DNA from: an uncultured Pseudomonadales bacterium
Lineage (GTDB): Bacteria > Pseudomonadota > Gammaproteobacteria > Pseudomonadales > Azotimanducaceae
Direction: 5' to 3'
NCBI GenBank assembly: GCA_938036875.1
Contig: CALHVX010000136.1
Location: 1-50,391 of the forward strand
DNA length: 50,391 nt
The position numbers and the translations under genes are program-made. Below, piece after piece: positions 17,684 to 26,479 of the stretch. The first letter of the stretch is position 1. Each line of letters begins with the position of its first letter. Under the pieces are notes generated by a model, which made no database searches, had not been told where the DNA came from, and saw only the letters and a list, made by a program, of their open reading frames with translations.

Positions 17684-18442
17684 ATGGGTCGTATGGATGG
17701 CAAGGTTGCAATTGTTACCGGCGCAGCATCAGGGCTGGGATCGGCCGATGCCCAGCGTTTGGCGGAAGAGGGTGCAACGGTGGTAATGACCGATATCAAC
17801 GATGACGTGGGTACTGCACTTGCCAAAGACTACGGAGCTCATTATTTTCACCAAGATGTGTCTGATGAGGCCACTTGGGGTTTGCTAGTAGCGGATACGC
17901 TCAAGAAGCATGGCCGGTTAGATGTGCTGGTGAACAACGCCGGTATCGCCTATGTGGCAAACATTGAAGAAACCACCACAGAGCAATGGCGCCGAACTTT
18001 AGCCATACATTTGGATGCAACTTTTTTTGGTTGCCAAGCCGCTATCCCGGCTATGCAGCAAGGTGGCGGTGGTTCTATCATCAATATGTCCTCTACTGCA
18101 GCCTTGGTTGGTATTGCCCCTTACCTTGCGTACTCCGCTGCCAAAGGTGGCATTCGGGCAATGACCAAGTCCATAGCCATTCACTGTCGAGAGGCCAAGA
18201 ACGGTATTCGTTGCAACTCGGTACACCCAGGTAGCATCAGCACACCGATGGTGCATCAGGCGCTGGAGTCATTGCAGGGCTTTAAGCTGCAAGAGCAAGA
18301 CGATCCTGAAGCCACACGTAAAGCCATGGGCATTGGTGAGCCGCGAGACGTTGCCAACATGGTGCTGTTCTTAGCCAGTGATGAATCCAAGCACGTTAAC
18401 GGTGCTGAGATGGTAGTAGATAACGGGGATACCGTCGTTTAA
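17684..18442 (+). CDS. SDR family NAD(P)-dependent oxidoreductase
   Basis: A 252-residue short-chain dehydrogenase of classical type, close in style to hydroxysteroid and cyclic-alcohol dehydrogenases. It shows the cofactor motif TGAASGLG at residues 12-19, NNAG, the catalytic serine in INMSSTAAL, and Tyr-Lys in AYSAAKGG. The acidic residue in TDIND at the end of the second beta strand suggests NAD rather than NADP. AGAGGAAAC precedes the ATG. It is followed at 45 bases by a SnoaL-like gene and then a P450, so these three probably act in one oxidative pathway. Confidence 0.93.
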   Translation: MGRMDGKVAIVTGAASGLGSADAQRLAEEGATVVMTDINDDVGTALAKDYGAHYFHQDVSDEATWGLLVADTLKKHGRLDVLVNNAGIAYVANIEETTTEQWRRTLAIHLDATFFGCQAAIPAMQQGGGGSIINMSSTAALVGIAPYLAYSAAKGGIRAMTKSIAIHCREAKNGIRCNSVHPGSISTPMVHQALESLQGFKLQEQDDPEATRKAMGIGEPRDVANMVLFLASDESKHVNGAEMVVDNGDTVV

Positions 18443-18487
18443 GACCCAAACAACGCGACAACACCAGACTAACCACAATAGGAAATT

Positions 18488-18898
18488 ATGATGATCAGCT
18501 CCGGACCTTTTGAAGATCGCTTGGCTATTCGCGAACTCATTGAATCGTACAACCACGCCGTTATGCAGTTTGATGAGCAAGCCTGGGCTTCTAACTGGAC
18601 AGATGACGCCACCTGGGACACTGGCCAAGGTGCAATGACGGGCAAAGATGTGTTTGTGCCTGCCTGGCGCGAGGCCATGTCAGCCTTTTCTTTTGTTGGC
18701 TTTTTCGCCTCTGCTGGCCCCATTATTGTCAAAGGGACCAATGCGCATGCCACTTGGTACCAGCAAGAGTTTCTCCACCAAAAAACCGGCGGTAAGCTCA
18801 ACATTACCGGCCAGTATGAAGATGAGTACGTGAAGCAAGATGGTCGCTGGTTTTTTACCAAGCGCATCTACAAGATTTTGAATATGGATCAATCTTGA
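18488..18898 (+). CDS. SnoaL-like / NTF2-like protein
   Basis: A 136-residue protein with the cone-shaped NTF2-like fold pattern: an N-terminal helix (DRLAIRELIESYNHAVMQFDEQAWASNW), then TDDATWDTG and a beta sheet ending in DGRWFFTKRIYKIL. This is the SnoaL_4 type, found in small isomerases, dehydratases and hydroxylase helpers. The acidic TDDATW turn is typical. The gene lies between an SDR and a P450, with only 3 bases before the P450 start, so translational coupling is likely. Confidence 0.85.
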   Translation: MMISSGPFEDRLAIRELIESYNHAVMQFDEQAWASNWTDDATWDTGQGAMTGKDVFVPAWREAMSAFSFVGFFASAGPIIVKGTNAHATWYQQEFLHQKTGGKLNITGQYEDEYVKQDGRWFFTKRIYKILNMDQS

Positions 18899-18901
18899 TC
18901 T

Positions 18902-20110
18902 ATGTCTGATGCCACAAGACTGGACTCCAATGCCTGGAGTCCTTTTGCACCGGCAGTCATGCAAGATCCTGCCGCTGGCCATCAGGCGTTGTTGCAGCAA
19001 TGCCCAGTGCATCACTGTGCAGATTTTGATCCGCCGTTTTACACCTTAAGCCGTTACGCCGACGTTGAAGCAGCGCTGCGTGATGTGGCTACCTTCAGCT
19101 CGGAGTTTGGTCAGGGGCCGCGTTTCACCGACCCTCAGGGTATGCTGTGTGATGCCCCGCAACACACCTTTATGCGCAAGCTGACCCAGCCAGCGTTTAC
19201 CCCAGGGGCGATGCGCGCCGTTGCGCCTCAGATCGAAGTGTTGGCCAATGAACTCATCGACCGGATCATAGATGGCCCAGAGACCTTCGATTTCCATGAT
19301 GACTTTGCCTTCCCGCTGCCCGTTGTCATCATTGCTGGGCTGTTGGGGGTGCCAACGGCGGATCTTGATCAGTTCAAAGCTTGGTCCGACATACAGGTAG
19401 CAGCCATGGGGGCAGAAGACCCTGCCCAATACGCTAAGGAGCAAGCGGCATTTTTTGCCTATATGCAGAATCATTTGTCGACACGCCGGGCCCAAATGCA
19501 GTCCGGTGCTGATGTACCAGACGACCTCCTAAGTTTGATTGCTGGCGCGGCGTACGACGATGGTGCGTTGATTGATAACGCTGATGCGTTGTCCTTGCTG
19601 ATGCAGCTATTGGTCGGTGGCAACGAAACCACCACCTCGCTCATCACTAACCTGGTGTGGCGCTTGTTGGAATCACCCGCGCAGTACGCACAGCTGGTGC
19701 AGGAGCCGGAGCTCATTAGCGCCGCCATAGAAGAAAGCCTACGTTTTGATCCACCAGTGCTTGGTTTGTATCGAAACACCACTCGTGCGGTGACGCTGCA
19801 CGAGGTAACCATTCCGGCGCAAACCAAAGTCTGGATCAATTATGCTGCGGCCAACCGAGATGCAAGCGCATTCCCAAACCCGGATCTGTTTGATCTGCAG
19901 CGCTATCAGCATCACAAACCCAAGCGCCATATGTCCTTTGGGCTCGGGGTTCACTTTTGCCTTGGTGCCCCTATGGCTCGTTTGGAGGCAGAGATTGCGC
20001 TAAACGCATTGGTAAAGCGCCTGCCTGATTTACGTCTAATGGGAGAGGGCGAGCGCATTGCCCCGTTTTTCCTTTGGGGGCGACGAACCTTACCTGTTGC
20101 GCGGAAATAG
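18902..20110 (+). CDS. Cytochrome P450
   Basis: A 402-residue soluble class I bacterial P450, which would hydroxylate an organic substrate using O2 and electrons from a ferredoxin. The I-helix oxygen-activation motif GGNETT is at residues 239-244, the ExxR pair in EESLR at 278-281, and the heme-ligand loop FGLGVHFCLG with Cys353. No ferredoxin or reductase gene is seen nearby, so redox partners must be elsewhere. It starts 3 bases after the SnoaL-like gene in the VOC-SDR-SnoaL-P450 run. A terpenoid-, steroid- or alicyclic-type substrate is a guess from the company it keeps. Confidence 0.96.
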   Translation: MSDATRLDSNAWSPFAPAVMQDPAAGHQALLQQCPVHHCADFDPPFYTLSRYADVEAALRDVATFSSEFGQGPRFTDPQGMLCDAPQHTFMRKLTQPAFTPGAMRAVAPQIEVLANELIDRIIDGPETFDFHDDFAFPLPVVIIAGLLGVPTADLDQFKAWSDIQVAAMGAEDPAQYAKEQAAFFAYMQNHLSTRRAQMQSGADVPDDLLSLIAGAAYDDGALIDNADALSLLMQLLVGGNETTTSLITNLVWRLLESPAQYAQLVQEPELISAAIEESLRFDPPVLGLYRNTTRAVTLHEVTIPAQTKVWINYAAANRDASAFPNPDLFDLQRYQHHKPKRHMSFGLGVHFCLGAPMARLEAEIALNALVKRLPDLRLMGEGERIAPFFLWGRRTLPVARK

Positions 20111-20224
20111 TTAGCGCGTACTCATCTTACAATTGAGGCTATCTGTCTTGTAGAAGACAGTTCGCGCGCTTTGCACCCTTTAGCCTGATCTCTCCCAAAC
20201 TTGCCCATTTACAGGAAGTGTTCG

Positions 20225-21097
20225 GTGATAACCCATCTCGCCTCAGTTGCCTATGCAAATCGATCAACCTTAGTTGCGTTGCTGATGATGTTTTCCATCG
20301 GTGGCTGTGATGCTGGGTCCGATACTACAAGGGATGCCTCAACGCCTGAGGTTAACAATGCCCAATTCTGGCAGGGTGAATCCCGCGGCTACGTTACCCA
20401 AGGTGATCCCACCCAAAACGAAGTGGACTTGTTGGTGTATCTAGGTCATGTACATGCGGCGGTTGGACGCGCTAACGATCATCAAAAAGAAGACGGTATG
20501 ATCAATCCCTTCACACCTAAGGTGATGGCGGAGTATGCAGTCATTGATCCGATCGTGGCTGGCTTGGATCGTAAAGATCTATCGTTGTACCCATTGTTAA
20601 CACAGGTAGCGTCTGCGGAAACCTTTGCCACTATAGTGGACCCAAGTCGCGAGCAACGCATGGAACGCAATGCTATTCATCGACAATTGGTGACCTTAAT
20701 TGGTCGGTTGGACAGCATCGTCACCGAGCTGTTTCCTTCCACACGGTCCTCGGCGCTAGCCATGTCGGCGTTGGTTCGCGAAGCAGGGGCGTTGCTGCGC
20801 ACGGGGCTGTCAGCAGATGGTCAAATTTTGAATGAGGCGCCGTATCGTGATGCGGTGCGGCTGATGGATGCTGCGCTGCGCTTGCGGGTGAATAAGGTCT
20901 TGTCTTGCCGTGTGAGTCGCGAGGCTTATGATCAACTCAAGCATCAGGGTCCTTTGGGCGAGCTGTTGGATCGCTTTATTATCGTCTCTGATTCTGGCCT
21001 GGTTGGGGCTAATGCGGGTGATGCCTTTGCCATGGCAGAGAGCCTGTCGGCCCTTGGGGCAAGCTTGCCGGCTGATGATGACCAGATTTGCCACTAA
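20225..21097 (+). CDS. Putative lipoprotein of unknown function
   Basis: A 290-residue protein with a lipoprotein signal (hydrophobic STLVALLMMFSIGGC, lipobox cysteine near residue 28). The mature part is mainly helical. I recognise no family; VDLLVYLGHVHAAVGRAN and a late DAALRLRVNKVLSCRVS are the most distinctive stretches. The GTG at 20225 is preferred because AGGAAG at 20213-20218 is correctly spaced for it. A TTG at 20201 opens the frame earlier but has no ribosome site. It follows the P450 by 115 bases and may be independent of it. Confidence 0.65.
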   Translation: MITHLASVAYANRSTLVALLMMFSIGGCDAGSDTTRDASTPEVNNAQFWQGESRGYVTQGDPTQNEVDLLVYLGHVHAAVGRANDHQKEDGMINPFTPKVMAEYAVIDPIVAGLDRKDLSLYPLLTQVASAETFATIVDPSREQRMERNAIHRQLVTLIGRLDSIVTELFPSTRSSALAMSALVREAGALLRTGLSADGQILNEAPYRDAVRLMDAALRLRVNKVLSCRVSREAYDQLKHQGPLGELLDRFIIVSDSGLVGANAGDAFAMAESLSALGASLPADDDQICH

Positions 21098-21291
21098 GGG
21101 CCCAACAAGCATTAACAGTAACGCTGCGCAGACGCCAAAATAGCGGGTTTTAAGTCTCTAATCTCGTCTTTGCGAGTGTTTCCAGTGGGTGGAGCTTAAG
21201 TCTCTTAGCTTGACTAATACCCCGTTTATTGTCAGATTGGAGCGCTATATCCAGCGCACCTGAGCTGGATCATGATTGATCGGGGGATCGA

Positions 21292-21804
21292 ATGAAAAAA
21301 CTAACAGTAAACACGCTAATGGCGTTGCTCTGCGTGCTGCCAATTTTTGCTCACGCGGGTCTTGTTATCGGTGATGAAGTAACAGTCACATTCGACCCGA
21401 TCAACTTTCCTCGTACTGGTTTTGTTGGCCCAGGCGCTGAAACTGGACTTGGTAGTTTTTCCTTCGATTTTAACGCTGGCGCTGGAGGTGATGTGTTTGA
21501 GTGGACGGGCGCTAACATCCCTGGCAACCTCAACGGTATTTCTGGTATTACCCTAACAAGCTTAGAATTTGATGATGCATCGACCCTGATTGATTTTAAT
21601 CTGTTTTCAACAGTGCTTCCCAATCTTGACTTCACCGTCACCGCCACAAGTATTGCGTTTACCTTTGATGCAATTTTCGAGGCCGGTCCAGGTACCATTC
21701 TTAGCGGCCAGTTTATTACCCCAACAACCACGGTGCCGGAGCCCGATATTTTTGCGTTGATGCTGCTGGGGCTCGTTGGACTGCGCCTACGCCGCTTGGC
21801 TTAG
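21292..21804 (+). CDS. PEP-CTERM sorting domain protein
   Basis: A 170-residue exported protein. It has a Sec signal peptide (MKKLTVNTLMALLCVLPIFA) and a C-terminal PEP-CTERM tripartite tail: VPEP, a hydrophobic stretch (FALMLLGLVGL), then basic residues (RLRR). Such tails are recognised by the exosortase/EpsH system and mark proteins for surface or extracellular-matrix delivery. The mature part is a glycine-, threonine- and acid-rich beta-type domain of about 120 residues with no cysteines. A GGGGGATC ribosome region precedes the ATG. No exosortase or exopolysaccharide genes are in the window. Confidence 0.8.
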   Translation: MKKLTVNTLMALLCVLPIFAHAGLVIGDEVTVTFDPINFPRTGFVGPGAETGLGSFSFDFNAGAGGDVFEWTGANIPGNLNGISGITLTSLEFDDASTLIDFNLFSTVLPNLDFTVTATSIAFTFDAIFEAGPGTILSGQFITPTTTVPEPDIFALMLLGLVGLRLRRLA

Positions 21805-21813
21805 GTCTAGGTA

Positions 21814-21841
21814 CTTTGCCGGCAAAGCCTTTTGCTTTGCC
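21814..21841. terminator. Hairpin between convergent genes
   Basis: GGCAAAGC (21821-21828) and GCTTTGCC (21834-21841) form an 8-bp stem with a five-base loop, overlapping a 14-base palindrome CTTTGCCGGCAAAG at 21814-21827. It lies between the PEP-CTERM gene and the reverse-strand SDR, where a two-way terminator would be expected. No strong T-run follows. Confidence 0.35.
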
Positions 21842-21857
21842 CGCCTTCCCAAAGCGT

Positions 21858-22610
21858 CTACCAATTCTCAACCCAGGGCCGCAGCACCACCTCATGCGTC
21901 CATGTTGACCGATGCTGTCTATGTAAGTGCAGGTAGGTGTCGGCAATGCGATCTGGGTCGGCCATATTGTCATCCACACTAGTACCCGCGAGCCAGTGCG
22001 CACGGGTGCCATCCTCTTGTGTCCAACCTATGGCAGCATCTATGGGTACATGTGCCACGTGAATGCCTTGTGGCATAAGCTCACGTGCCATGCTTTCCGC
22101 CAACCCCGCTTTGCCTTGGCAGGCCATAGCAAAAGCGCCGCTTAAGGGGTAGCCCTTAAAGGCTGCACTGGCGTTGGTGTAGATAATGCTGCCGCGTTGT
22201 CCGTTGCTATCTAGGTCCAATGCAAGCTGGTGTTGAGCCGCTTGCTGGCCCACTAGAAAGGCGCTGTAGGCAGAGTTGGTTAGTGTTTGTAAAGCCAGTG
22301 CAGGATCTGCCTCCACAATCGGCTTGCGAAATATGTCTGCCACGCGCCCGTCAATGTTGTGTACCACCAAACGCGGGGCGCCTAAGTCAGCGGTGACTTG
22401 GGTAAACAATTCGGCAACGGCGTCTGGCTGTGTGGCATCGCAGGCATACCGGCATATACCATGCTCTTGCTCGAGCCTGACCATGGCCGGTTTGTCGGGG
22501 CTACGTGCAGCCACAGCAACCTGCATACCTTCGCGAGCAAACAGACGCGCGCAACTAGCACTGATGCCCGGACCGCCGCCGACAAGTAGCGCGGTTTCTT
22601 GATTCGCCAT
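21858..22610 (-). CDS. Atypical SDR family protein without the catalytic tyrosine
   Basis: A 250-residue protein with an SDR Rossmann fold. The cofactor loop is GGGPGIS rather than the usual TGxxxGIG, followed by ARLFAREGMQVAVAARS. In the position of the YxxxK active-site motif the sequence reads AFAMACQGKAG: the lysine is present, but the residue four before it is alanine, not tyrosine. The C-terminal part (SMARELMPQGIHVAHVPID) matches a known atypical SDR group. Normal SDR chemistry is therefore doubtful. A GGGGAA ribosome site precedes the ATG. It is the last gene of the LLM-BVMO-SDR operon. Confidence 0.8.
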   Translation of the reverse strand: MANQETALLVGGGPGISASCARLFAREGMQVAVAARSPDKPAMVRLEQEHGICRYACDATQPDAVAELFTQVTADLGAPRLVVHNIDGRVADIFRKPIVEADPALALQTLTNSAYSAFLVGQQAAQHQLALDLDSNGQRGSIIYTNASAAFKGYPLSGAFAMACQGKAGLAESMARELMPQGIHVAHVPIDAAIGWTQEDGTRAHWLAGTSVDDNMADPDRIADTYLHLHRQHRSTWTHEVVLRPWVENW

Positions 22611-22640
22611 GTTGATTTCCCCTGGTTGTGTTTACGAGGT

Positions 22641-24257
22641 TTAGTCTAACTTGAATCCGGCGTATCCATTTTGTGCACTTTCGTTGCAGTGCGCCATGTA
22701 GCTTTTGCTGCCCATGTAAAACAGCATTTGTCGGCGCTTGCCGGGGATGTTGGCGCCCATGTACCAAGAGTCCGCTAACGGCATCAGGGTTCGAGCACCC
22801 ATCTCTTCCATATGCTGGGTCCATTTCTGGGCCGCCTCAAATTCGGCTTCGATTCGGTTGATGCCTTTGTCCCGCAGGTGGACTAAACAGTTTACAACCC
22901 AGTCGCCTTGTACTTCGGCGCTTGCAGGTCCATTCCAAAAGGCGGTTGGGCTTTGTGGGCCATACAACATCAGGAGGTTAGGGAACTGGGGTACCGCTAA
23001 TCCAAGGTGTGTGTCAACACCGTCTTGCCAAACCTCTTTTATCGTTCGCCCGGAGGTACTACGCAAATCTATTTGGGTGAAGCCGCCGGTACCTGCATCA
23101 AATCCGGTGGCAAACACCAGTACATCTAAATCGTAGTTGTTTGAGGCGGTGCGGACACCTTGAGGGACAATCTCAGTGATCGGGTTTTGGGTTAGGTCCA
23201 CCAACGAGACATTGTCTTGGTTGAACGCCTCGTAGTACCACTGCTCAAGCGACGGGCGTTTCGCACCGAACGGGTGAGGGGGCTGTTGCGGTGCTAACAA
23301 CTCGGCGGTCTGGGGGTTTTGTACCCGTGCATGAACTTTGGCGCGCCAAAAATCGTAGGCCATGCGATTAGAATCGGCATCGGTAATGATATCGCTGAAG
23401 GTGCCGGTCCAAAAATGAAATCCGCCTTTGGCCCATGCGGCCTCGAACACCTTGTTGCGCTCGGCTTCGGGCACTTCGTGAGCCTTTCTTGGATCCATCT
23501 CAAGATCGTAGAAACCACCACCGGATGCGTTGCGAATGCGAAAGACCTCTTTGAGCGTTGCTTTCTTGGCTTGCTCTTCATCTACGGTCAGTTGGCGCTG
23601 TTGCATCGCTAAGGCAATCATGGGTGTGCGCTGGAACAAGGTTAGGTGCGCGGCTACTTTGCTAGCTTCTTGTATAACCTGAACGCCACTGGCGCCGTTG
23701 CCAATGACACCCACACGTTTGCCGGATAGGCTCAGTCCATCTTGTGGCCAATGGGCGGTGTGAGTGGCGTCACCGGTAAAGGTCTCTATCCCCCTAAACT
23801 CTGGTGTATGCGCTTTTGCCGCAAACCCCAGGCAGGTGAGGATAAATTGTGCATCGACAGTTTCTCCGTCTTGGGAAGTGACATGCCATCGACAGCTCGG
23901 TTCATCGAAGGCTGCACCGATGACAGTTTTTTGAAATTCTATGTCGCGTTTTAAGTCGAGTTTTTGGTCCACATGGGCGAAGTAGCGCTGTAGCTCTTGC
24001 CAGCCGGGGAAGCGCTCGGTCCAGTTCCAGTCCTGCCAGACTTCTTCGATGGAATATTCGTAGTTGGGGATATGGGAATCGACGCGTGCCCCGGGATAGC
24101 AGTTCCAATGCCAGACCCCGCCAAGATCACTGCCTGCATCGAATAGTTTGACGTTAAAGCCTAGCTTACGTAGCTGGTATAACTGGTACAAGCCGCTAAA
24201 CCCAGCGCCAATGATCAAGACGTCGAATTGGCGGTTGCTCGGTTTGTTTGATGCCAT
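22641..24257 (-). CDS. Flavin-containing Baeyer-Villiger-type monooxygenase
   Basis: A 538-residue FAD/NADPH monooxygenase. It has the N-terminal FAD motif GAGFSGL (residues 17-23), the Baeyer-Villiger fingerprint as FTGDATHTAHWP, the NADPH motif GNGASGVQ, and the late FATGFDAGTG motif. The complete fingerprint favours ketone-to-ester oxygenation over simple N- or S-oxidation. The length matches cyclohexanone- and steroid-type monooxygenases. It starts 8 bases after the upstream LLM stop with a GAGG ribosome site, so it is in an operon with that gene and with the SDR downstream. Confidence 0.95.
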   Translation of the reverse strand: MASNKPSNRQFDVLIIGAGFSGLYQLYQLRKLGFNVKLFDAGSDLGGVWHWNCYPGARVDSHIPNYEYSIEEVWQDWNWTERFPGWQELQRYFAHVDQKLDLKRDIEFQKTVIGAAFDEPSCRWHVTSQDGETVDAQFILTCLGFAAKAHTPEFRGIETFTGDATHTAHWPQDGLSLSGKRVGVIGNGASGVQVIQEASKVAAHLTLFQRTPMIALAMQQRQLTVDEEQAKKATLKEVFRIRNASGGGFYDLEMDPRKAHEVPEAERNKVFEAAWAKGGFHFWTGTFSDIITDADSNRMAYDFWRAKVHARVQNPQTAELLAPQQPPHPFGAKRPSLEQWYYEAFNQDNVSLVDLTQNPITEIVPQGVRTASNNYDLDVLVFATGFDAGTGGFTQIDLRSTSGRTIKEVWQDGVDTHLGLAVPQFPNLLMLYGPQSPTAFWNGPASAEVQGDWVVNCLVHLRDKGINRIEAEFEAAQKWTQHMEEMGARTLMPLADSWYMGANIPGKRRQMLFYMGSKSYMAHCNESAQNGYAGFKLD

Positions 24258-24265
24258 GACAGCCT

Positions 24266-25171
24266 CTAGCGGCAGCTGCTTAAGAACTGGGTTGTTCGAT
24301 CGGCATCTCCTGCTTCAACCTCAAATGGAAAGGCACAAAGGTCGGTGACACCAGCCGATTCCAGCCGGGATATCTGCGAGCGTACTAAGTTTTCGTCTCC
24401 GACGATGGCTAGGTCTTCGACACCTTTAGCACCTTCTCTGTCTAGCATAGCTCGATAGGATGGGATTTGTGCGTAGACGGAAAAGACTTTAGCCGCAATG
24501 GCGCGAGCCTTTTCGGGTTGATTGGTAACCATCACTGGAAAGCCAGCAACCACTCTTGGGGTCGCGCGGCCTGAGCGTGCAGCCCCTGCGGCCAGTTCCG
24601 GTACGATATGATCCGTTAGCGTGTTCAAGCCGGTTGCCCAGGTGATGGTGCCGTCTGCGAGTTCACCCGTTAGGCGCAACATGATGGGCCCGAGCGCTGC
24701 CACCAACACCGATGTTGGCGCATCGCCCGGTGGGGGCTGCAAGTTCACTTGGTACTGATCCTTTTCGTGTTTGACCGCTTGGCCGTGCAGCAACGGCATC
24801 AGAATTTCTAGGTATTCCCGCATATGCTTGGCGGGTTTTGCGTAAGACATGCCCCAGGCGTTTTCCACCATAAACTTGTGCGCCAGGCCAATGCCCAAAG
24901 AAAATCGGCCCCCGCAGGCCAGCTGGGTGCTAGCCGCTTGCTGCACCATGGCCGCTGGATGTCGGGTATAGGTTGGCATTACCGCAGTACCAATTTCGAT
25001 TTTGCTCGTGCTCGCCCCTAGGACGGTGGCCGCCGTCATCCCGTCTAACGCAATGTTGGCGATCCAAGCGCTATCCAAACCCGCGGCTTCTGCCGCTCGC
25101 CCTCGTTCTACTAGCCCAGCCAGCTCTGGCGCTGCACCACTGCCTTCTCCGACCATCATTCCAATACGCAC
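24266..25171 (-). CDS. LLM class F420-type oxidoreductase
   Basis: A 301-residue luciferase-like enzyme resembling the F420-dependent TIGR03564 group. It opens with RIGMMVGEG, and further family stretches are AAGLDSAWIANIALDGMTA, SKIEIGTAVMPTYTRHPA and GGRFSLGIGLAHKFMVE. It would be cytoplasmic. The GTG start at 25171 has a GAGGTGAGCT ribosome site. It is the first gene of the reverse operon LLM-BVMO-SDR and is divergent from a VOC-protein gene, so the shared 143-bp gap probably holds both promoters. It is not closely similar by eye to the LLM protein at 15173. Confidence 0.9.
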   Translation of the reverse strand: MRIGMMVGEGSGAAPELAGLVERGRAAEAAGLDSAWIANIALDGMTAATVLGASTSKIEIGTAVMPTYTRHPAAMVQQAASTQLACGGRFSLGIGLAHKFMVENAWGMSYAKPAKHMREYLEILMPLLHGQAVKHEKDQYQVNLQPPPGDAPTSVLVAALGPIMLRLTGELADGTITWATGLNTLTDHIVPELAAGAARSGRATPRVVAGFPVMVTNQPEKARAIAAKVFSVYAQIPSYRAMLDREGAKGVEDLAIVGDENLVRSQISRLESAGVTDLCAFPFEVEAGDADRTTQFLSSCR

Positions 25172-25314
25172 AGCTCACCTCTTTGACTTTGTTAGTAGCT
25201 GGAATTCTATGCCATCTGTGGGTTTGGCACCGGATTTTGTGGTTTGGTAATCGGGTCGGATTCTTGTTAGCGTTGAAGTGATGGTAAAAATGAAAGCTGA
25301 GAGAGGGCAGGACC

Positions 25315-25854
25315 ATGGACAAACCCACGGACAAACCCACGGACAAACCCACGGATAGAACCATTTTTCAAAACGCTTGGGTGGTAGATGATGTTGAAGC
25401 GGCCTGCATGCGCTGGGTAAACGAGCTAGGGGTAGGGCCGTTTTTTGTTACGGAATACACCAATCAGTTTGCCAACGTCAGCTACCGTGGTAAGCCCTCC
25501 AAGCTATCCATGATTGTAGCCTTAGCTCAGGCTGGACCGGTACAGATAGAGCTGATCCAACCCACGGTCAGCCAATGCGCCTATCGCGACAGCGTACCGG
25601 CGGGTACCACAGGGTTTCACCACATGTGCGTGTGGACCCACGATATAGATCAAGATGCCGCGTACTTTGAGAGCCTAGGTTACGCCGAGGCGAATCGAGG
25701 CATGACGGGTGACGTAGGTTTTGCCTACTTCGACACACGGCCGCTTATGGGTTGCATGTTGGAGGTGGTGACAAAGAATCCAGGCGTAGTGGATCGGTTT
25801 GCAGAAATTGCGGCTGCTGCGGAAGGCTGGGACGGTAGCCGCCCCTTGCGATAA
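25315..25854 (+). CDS. VOC family protein with a repeated N terminus
   Basis: A 179-residue glyoxalase/bleomycin-resistance (VOC) fold protein. The fold starts at IFQNAWVVDDVEAACMRWV, with the characteristic FHHMCVWTHDIDQDAAYFESLGY stretch and a closing TRPLMGCMLEVV strand. Candidate metal residues are in FHHM and MLEVV, so it may be an active lyase, isomerase or dioxygenase. Before the fold there are three copies of the tetrapeptide DKPT, encoded by a 12-bp tandem repeat. It is divergent from the LLM-BVMO-SDR operon and may act in the same pathway. Confidence 0.85.
   Translation: MDKPTDKPTDKPTDRTIFQNAWVVDDVEAACMRWVNELGVGPFFVTEYTNQFANVSYRGKPSKLSMIVALAQAGPVQIELIQPTVSQCAYRDSVPAGTTGFHHMCVWTHDIDQDAAYFESLGYAEANRGMTGDVGFAYFDTRPLMGCMLEVVTKNPGVVDRFAEIAAAAEGWDGSRPLR
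25317..25352 (+). repeat. 12-bp tandem repeat, three units, coding
   Basis: The unit GGACAAACCCAC occurs three times in a row immediately after the start codon, followed by a degenerate fourth (GGATAGAACCAT). It encodes DKPT repeats in frame, so changes in copy number would not break the gene. Confidence 0.85.
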
Positions 25855-25864
25855 CTGGTGTTGC

Positions 25865-26479
25865 TTAGGCTGTACCCACTACCAGCCACAACGGGTCTGC
25901 GTTCTGTGGTGACCGGTCGATAAAGTCCACGTCTTGAAACCCAGCGCTGTTGAGGTAATGGCAAACTAGGTTTATCCGATCTTGCGGTGGCATCTGGGTA
26001 AAAGCAGCGATCGCTTTGGTTGGGAACAAGCGGTGCGACATGGCGATGCAAATCTGCCCACCAGGGGTTAACGCTTGATAGGCGGATGCCATGACCTCCA
26101 AAGGTTTGATCAGATACTGAATAGAAACCGTTAGCGTGATGCGGTCAAAGCTGTGCGCTGAGTAGGGGAGTTGCGGATCGGTGTTGAGATCTTGAACGCA
26201 CCACTCGGTGAGCTGTGGATTTGTCTCAAGCTCTACTGCGTTCATACCTAAGCCTGCAACTCGCGCCAATGAAAGCTGCGTTGGTAGATGTGAAATCCAA
26301 GAGGACATCAGGTCAAGTACATTGCTGCCTGGGGGGATAAACGAGCGATAGAATTCGGTCAAGGCTTCGATGGTAGCGGTATCGATGTGTTGGACTAGTC
26401 TTGGTTCCTGGTAGAACGCTTCATCGGGAGCGTTGTCTACGCGTTCAAACCAGTTGTCGGGTAGGTCTAGAGTATCCAT
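25865..26479 (-). CDS. Class I SAM-dependent methyltransferase-like protein
   Basis: A 204-residue protein with the layout of a small Rossmann methyltransferase. Motif I is degenerate (NVLDLMSSWISHLP in place of the usual DxGxGxG), followed by the acidic strand end GMNAVELETNPQ. The later motifs FDRITLTVSIQYL and LTPGGQICIAMSHRLFP are typical of this fold. The degenerate glycine loop makes activity uncertain, although this variant is common in a group of small bacterial relatives. It is a single gene converging with the VOC gene and divergent from the dienelactone hydrolase. Confidence 0.75.
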   Translation of the reverse strand: MDTLDLPDNWFERVDNAPDEAFYQEPRLVQHIDTATIEALTEFYRSFIPPGSNVLDLMSSWISHLPTQLSLARVAGLGMNAVELETNPQLTEWCVQDLNTDPQLPYSAHSFDRITLTVSIQYLIKPLEVMASAYQALTPGGQICIAMSHRLFPTKAIAAFTQMPPQDRINLVCHYLNSAGFQDVDFIDRSPQNADPLWLVVGTA

